From positions 1 through 8,153 of the forward strand of contig JBEBRN010000107.1 in assembly GCA_040394775.1 (NCBI GenBank): a stretch of 8,153 nucleotides of DNA, read 5' to 3'. Both the position numbers and the translations under genes were made by a program. Shown here piece by piece: positions 5,157 through 8,153 of this stretch. Under the pieces are notes generated by a model, which was not told where the DNA came from, made no database searches, and saw nothing but the letters and a program-made list of their open reading frames with translations. Positions within the stretch are counted from its first letter, which is position 1. Each line of letters begins with the position of its first letter. This DNA comes from 40-80 sp040394775. GTDB lineage: Bacteria; Bacteroidota; Bacteroidia; Flavobacteriales_D; Crocinitomicaceae.

Positions 5157-7036
5157 AAAGAATGACTACTTCTCAAAAAAATAATGTATCTTTCGACTAT
5201 GATGCTTTCGGTAGAAGAACAGCCAAACACGTGCTTACATCAAGTAACGACTTACTTTCTTCTACTTATTATATCTTAGACGCTCAAGGAAACACCATGG
5301 CAACCTATAATTTAAACATAGATACGCTCAATTCCTCGCTTGCTTATTACCAAGCAGAGAAATACATTTATGGCTCATCTCGTCTAGAAATGCTCAAAGA
5401 TTCTGTCAACGTTTTAGGTTCGGCATTTACCAATACCGACTCGACCAATGTAACACACACGCTAGGCAACAAACGCTATGAACTTTCCAATCATCTCGGT
5501 AATGTTTTAACGGTGATTACCGACAAACCCATACCGCATAACAACGGTGGCACAGTCGATTACTGGCAAGCAAGTATCGCTTCGGCGTACGATTACTCAC
5601 CATTTGGTGTTATGCTCACAGGTCGAACCTTTGAAGGAAAACAAACGATTTGCGAAGATTCTACCACTTTGATAACCCAAAAACCACTCGAAGAAGGTTT
5701 TAATTCTTGGGGTTCTTGGACAGCAATGGGTAACGGTCTGGTAACCTATGTTTCAGGTGAAATGCAGGTGAGCAATCCGAATACCTCTAAGAAGGATATT
5801 GGAGCAAGTAAAGCTTTTACCACAGGAACAGGATTGCACAACGTGAGTTTTGAAGTGATTGGAAATACGTGTGCAACGGTTGTTATTTGGCCACCGAGTT
5901 CAACGCCAATCCCCATCAAAGTATCTGTAAAAGACAACTATGGCAATGTGGTGGCGAGTGGCAATTACACCACAGCTGGCACCTACAACCTATCGTTTAC
6001 GCCTGCGAGTTCAAGCGCTACTTACTCCCTCGAGTTTCACATGACCAAAGCGAGCGCATTCTGCTTTTTCAGAGTGGATGATGTTTTGGTGAGTTATGAC
6101 GATACGACGACGGTGACGGTTTGTAAGGAGGTGGAAGATGGGTATAGGTATGGGTATCAGGGTCAAGAACGAGATGATGAGATAAAAGGAGGTGGAAACT
6201 CAGTGAATTACACGTTTAGAATGCACGATACGAGATTGGGTAGGTTCTTTGCGGTGGATCCGTTGGCAATTCAATATCCTCACAACTCGCCTTATGCTTT
6301 TAGTGAAAATAGAGTCATTGATGCATTAGAACTAGAAGGGTTGGAGAAGAAAGTATTAAATAAAAATAATTTTAATAGGGCTATACGTTTTGGAAATAAG
6401 ACAATTTATTTCCCTAAGCATCACAAAAATACAAATATTAAACTTGTACATATAAAAGGAGCAGATTGGGAAAACGATAAACCTACACCTCCAATTTGTT
6501 TTAGAAAAGTTGATTATCAAGAAATAGTAAATTATCAGAAGATTACTATAACAACAATAAACAAAGTAGGTATTGTTCCAATAGATGATTTAGGTTCCAG
6601 TGATCAGACCACGATACTTAAAAAAGAATATTATGCGGAAAAACCTATAGTAATAAAATTTAATACATTTGGAGCTGCAGAACATTTAATCATTAAGAAT
6701 ACATCAACAAATGGGATATTGTTTGACAATAAAGGTGAAATAGGATATTATGATAATATAGAAATACCTCAAGGAACTAATTTTGAAGTTACTTTATATC
6801 CAAAAAGTTCTGGACAATATTCCCTTGATATTTTTGAAGCTGTATATGAAAAAATAACTACAATAAAAACTTATAGCAAAAATGGTGAAATAGTTTCTTC
6901 AAAAAGTTCTTCAAGTCTTACTAAGGAAACGAAAGTAGGAACAACAAGGACATCAGAAGTTATTGAGACTACCCAAACTAAAACAAAAAAGGAAAGCTGT
7001 AATTGTAATGAAGAAGGTGCTATACCTAAAAAATAA
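5153..7036 (+). CDS. Headless RHS core fragment with unrecognised beta-rich tip
   Basis: A 627-residue product that starts inside an RHS/YD repeat (F-D-Y-D-A-F-G-R-R at 14-22). It has no signal peptide and lacks most of the RHS barrel. Residues 40-170 hold the shared segment ('LSNHLGNV', 'SPFG'), about 180-317 the beta-sandwich, and 331-398 the RHS-associated core ending L-E-G-L-E. The unique tip (399-627) is AT-rich and mostly beta-like, with H-L-I-I-K-N at 511-516 and I-P-Q-G-T-N-F-E-V-T-L at 538-548. A Ser/Thr/Lys-rich tail (570-613) follows, ending E-S-C616-N-C618-N. I see no nuclease, lipase or peptidase motif in it. The ATG overlaps the stop of the DUF922 gene (ATGA), so this truncated fragment may be translated by coupling. 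The next gene starts directly after its stop. It is either a dormant toxin tip or a binding/adhesion tip. Confidence 0.8.
   Translation: MKRMTTSQKNNVSFDYDAFGRRTAKHVLTSSNDLLSSTYYILDAQGNTMATYNLNIDTLNSSLAYYQAEKYIYGSSRLEMLKDSVNVLGSAFTNTDSTNVTHTLGNKRYELSNHLGNVLTVITDKPIPHNNGGTVDYWQASIASAYDYSPFGVMLTGRTFEGKQTICEDSTTLITQKPLEEGFNSWGSWTAMGNGLVTYVSGEMQVSNPNTSKKDIGASKAFTTGTGLHNVSFEVIGNTCATVVIWPPSSTPIPIKVSVKDNYGNVVASGNYTTAGTYNLSFTPASSSATYSLEFHMTKASAFCFFRVDDVLVSYDDTTTVTVCKEVEDGYRYGYQGQERDDEIKGGGNSVNYTFRMHDTRLGRFFAVDPLAIQYPHNSPYAFSENRVIDALELEGLEKKVLNKNNFNRAIRFGNKTIYFPKHHKNTNIKLVHIKGADWENDKPTPPICFRKVDYQEIVNYQKITITTINKVGIVPIDDLGSSDQTTILKKEYYAEKPIVIKFNTFGAAEHLIIKNTSTNGILFDNKGEIGYYDNIEIPQGTNFEVTLYPKSSGQYSLDIFEAVYEKITTIKTYSKNGEIVSSKSSSSLTKETKVGTTRTSEVIETTQTKTKKESCNCNEEGAIPKK
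5273..6346 (+). repeat. RHS core direct repeat, copy 3
   Basis: This is the most complete copy in the window. It matches 3-1076 over its whole length without net length change, and 2347-2953 at about 95% over 5549-6155. It ends at the L-E-G-L-E codons (6332-6346), beyond which the tips are unrelated. Exchange with copy 2 would remove 3202 bases; exchange with copy 1 would remove 5270. Confidence 0.9.
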
Positions 7037-8029
7037 ATGATGACTAAATATTTCTTTTTAAGTATATTATTTATATTCTCCTTGTATGGACTTAGTCAAA
7101 ATGAATATTATTCGGATAAATATTTGGATTCTATCATTGGTGAAGAAATACTGGTTAAAAATAATTATAAAAACAAGAGTTTATTGGAAGTTGCTCAATA
7201 CTTAAAATTTGATGGAAGCAAAGAGCTTCAATATGCTATTTTAGCAAAATGGGTTGTTAATCACTTAAATTATGATAAGAAGTCAAGATATATATCAACT
7301 AAATCTGCTTTAAATCAAAAGAAAGGGGTATGCGGGCATTATTCAATATTTATGGATAGTCTAGCCAAGTATTTAGAGTTTAACTCAAATTACATTAGTG
7401 GATATGTTAAAGAGATATCGAATGACCGTTTATTATTGGTACCTCATGCATGGAATGCAGTTGAGATAAATAAAAGAATGATGATGTCTGACATTACTTG
7501 GAGCGATCGGAATAACGTAAAGAAGTCGACAAATGCTACACTAAATCGGACTTTTTTCTTAATGGAACCTAAAAAATTCATATTGACTCATTTCCCTGAT
7601 AAAAAAAAGTTTCGATATATAAAATATTCTTATCGAAAATTCAAAACAACCCCTGTAATTAGTTTTGGATATTATACTTTGGATAAATATTTTGTGGTGA
7701 ATACAAAAGAAATAAAACTTTATAATAAACAATCTGATTTGAAAATAATCCTAAAAGACAGAATGCTATCTGATAGTATTGAGATAAAAAAGATAGAACT
7801 TGTCAAATGGGAGAAAATAAATAAAGATGGCTATAAAGAAAGTGAGTATGCGATTGAATTGGATAAAAAAATCGATTTAAAGAAAAACGAAATCATTTAT
7901 AGTCTAAGTGCTTCAAATCTTGATATTGAAAAAAATAAAAATGTTTCCATATCGATAGAATATGAAAAGACGAATGCTGCTGGAGAAAAAATAACTTATT
8001 TTGAGGAAGTTATATCCTTTTTTTGGTAA
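7037..8029 (+). CDS. Exported transglutaminase-like protein (kyphoscoliosis-peptidase type)
   Basis: A 330-residue protein with a clear signal peptide (residues 1-20, cleavage near S20/Q21). Residues 60-155 show the transglutaminase/papain-like core: G-V-C99-G-H-Y-S, a G-Y-V-K stretch at 122-125, H137-A-W-N, and S-D152-I-T-W. C99, H137 and D152 are the expected catalytic triad. The block F-F-L-M-E-P-K-K-F-I-L-T-H-F-P (173-187) is typical of proteins resembling animal kyphoscoliosis peptidase. Residues 200-330 look beta-rich. Such proteins may cleave or crosslink proteins, and neither activity can be chosen from sequence. It starts directly at the stop of the RHS fragment (TAA-ATG, with a second in-frame ATG at 7040), so co-translation is likely. 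Its position is that of an immunity gene, but the intact triad suggests an enzyme that acts on, or together with, the tip outside the cytoplasm. Confidence 0.82.
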   Translation: MMTKYFFLSILFIFSLYGLSQNEYYSDKYLDSIIGEEILVKNNYKNKSLLEVAQYLKFDGSKELQYAILAKWVVNHLNYDKKSRYISTKSALNQKKGVCGHYSIFMDSLAKYLEFNSNYISGYVKEISNDRLLLVPHAWNAVEINKRMMMSDITWSDRNNVKKSTNATLNRTFFLMEPKKFILTHFPDKKKFRYIKYSYRKFKTTPVISFGYYTLDKYFVVNTKEIKLYNKQSDLKIILKDRMLSDSIEIKKIELVKWEKINKDGYKESEYAIELDKKIDLKKNEIIYSLSASNLDIEKNKNVSISIEYEKTNAAGEKITYFEEVISFFW

Positions 8030-8052
8030 TCTACTCAATTGGTAATGTACTC
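8025..8052 (+). repeat. Tandem pair GGTAATCTACTC-AATT-GGTAATGTACTC at the end of the last cassette
   Basis: Two 12-mers differing at one base are separated by AATT. The first overlaps the Trp and stop codons of the transglutaminase-like gene. The second is identical to 2245-2256. The clustering at cassette 3' ends could mark a recombination or transcript-end element, but with three short copies chance is not excluded. Confidence 0.4.
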
Positions 8053-8153
8053 CCGTAACATCTAAAACTTTCTCAGAAAAACACTTCGAAAATTAGCTTA
8101 GCAACATCTACCATTTTTCTATGCTAACGACTCCGTTCTACCGTAGAATTCTA
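8053..8153. other. Intergenic end of window, no gene seen
   Basis: No start-bearing reading frame of useful length is visible on either strand. There are two weak inverted repeats: TTAGCA/TGCTAA (8098-8103 and 8122-8127, 18-base loop) and TTCTA/TAGAA (8136-8140 and 8144-8148), plus the palindrome TAGAATTCTA at the very end. None has the GC-rich stem and T-run of a factor-independent terminator. The base composition is less AT-rich than the preceding gene. Confidence 0.45.

Noticed and set aside
5746..6081. Short open frames on both strands inside the third RHS core
   Set aside because: They overlap a well-supported RHS coding frame and have no protein-family features.
8098..8153. Inverted repeats as terminator or insertion-sequence end
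   Set aside because: Stems are only 5-6 bp and AT-rich, no T-run follows, and no transposase or paired end is visible in the window.
1..8153. tRNA, rRNA, riboswitch or IS element
   Set aside because: I saw no cloverleaf, no conserved rRNA stretch and no transposase-like reading frame on either strand. A covariance-model scan would be needed to exclude small RNAs.

Overview
The window looks like a piece of a Bacteroidota genome, most likely a flavobacterium-like lineage. The support is the AT-rich sequence, the near absence of Shine-Dalgarno sites, the Bacteroidota style of RHS protein (a 'LSNHLGNVL' segment, 'SPFG' and 'RLGRFFAVDP' motifs) and a DUF922-type protein, a family I know mainly from this phylum. 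All genes lie on the plus strand. The genus cannot be read from the sequence.

The locus is an accessory array of RHS 'tip' cassettes, the arrangement expected of a polymorphic toxin/immunity island. Three copies of one RHS core segment occur as direct repeats (about 3-1076, 2337-2953 and 5273-6346). Each is fused in frame to a different C-terminal domain and followed by a different small gene. Layout: (1) 3-1841 is the 3' end of an RHS protein whose beginning lies upstream of the window. Its tip carries a lipase/esterase-like serine motif (A-H-S-Q-G) and ends in a heptapeptide tandem repeat. A multi-pass membrane protein, the probable immunity protein, overlaps its stop codon (1838-2215). (2) 2308-3822 is a headless RHS fragment with a different core subtype and a putative metallopeptidase tip (H-E-F-K-A-H ... 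E-H). An overlapping membrane-anchored protein, the probable immunity protein, follows (3794-4363). (3) 4364-4516 is a start-less 50-codon remnant of what was probably another tip. It is followed by an exported DUF922-type protein with a complete HEQGH motif (4527-5156). (4) 5153-7036 is a second headless RHS fragment, ATGA-coupled to the DUF922 gene. Its beta-rich tip is unrecognised, and an exported transglutaminase-like protein of the kyphoscoliosis-peptidase type follows directly (7037-8029). The last 124 bases hold no gene that I can see.

How it probably works (inference): the upstream, presumably full-length RHS protein is the delivered form, and the downstream headless copies are a reservoir of alternative tip/partner pairs. 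Recombination between the near-identical core segments could place a new tip on the full-length protein. Cassettes 1 and 2 look like classical toxin/immunity pairs. Cassettes 3 and 4 are odder: their partner genes encode exported proteins with intact enzyme-like catalytic residues rather than obvious inhibitors, and the tip remnant of cassette 3 faintly resembles part of the tip of cassette 4. That enzyme-partnered subtype is the part of the window most likely to be undescribed.
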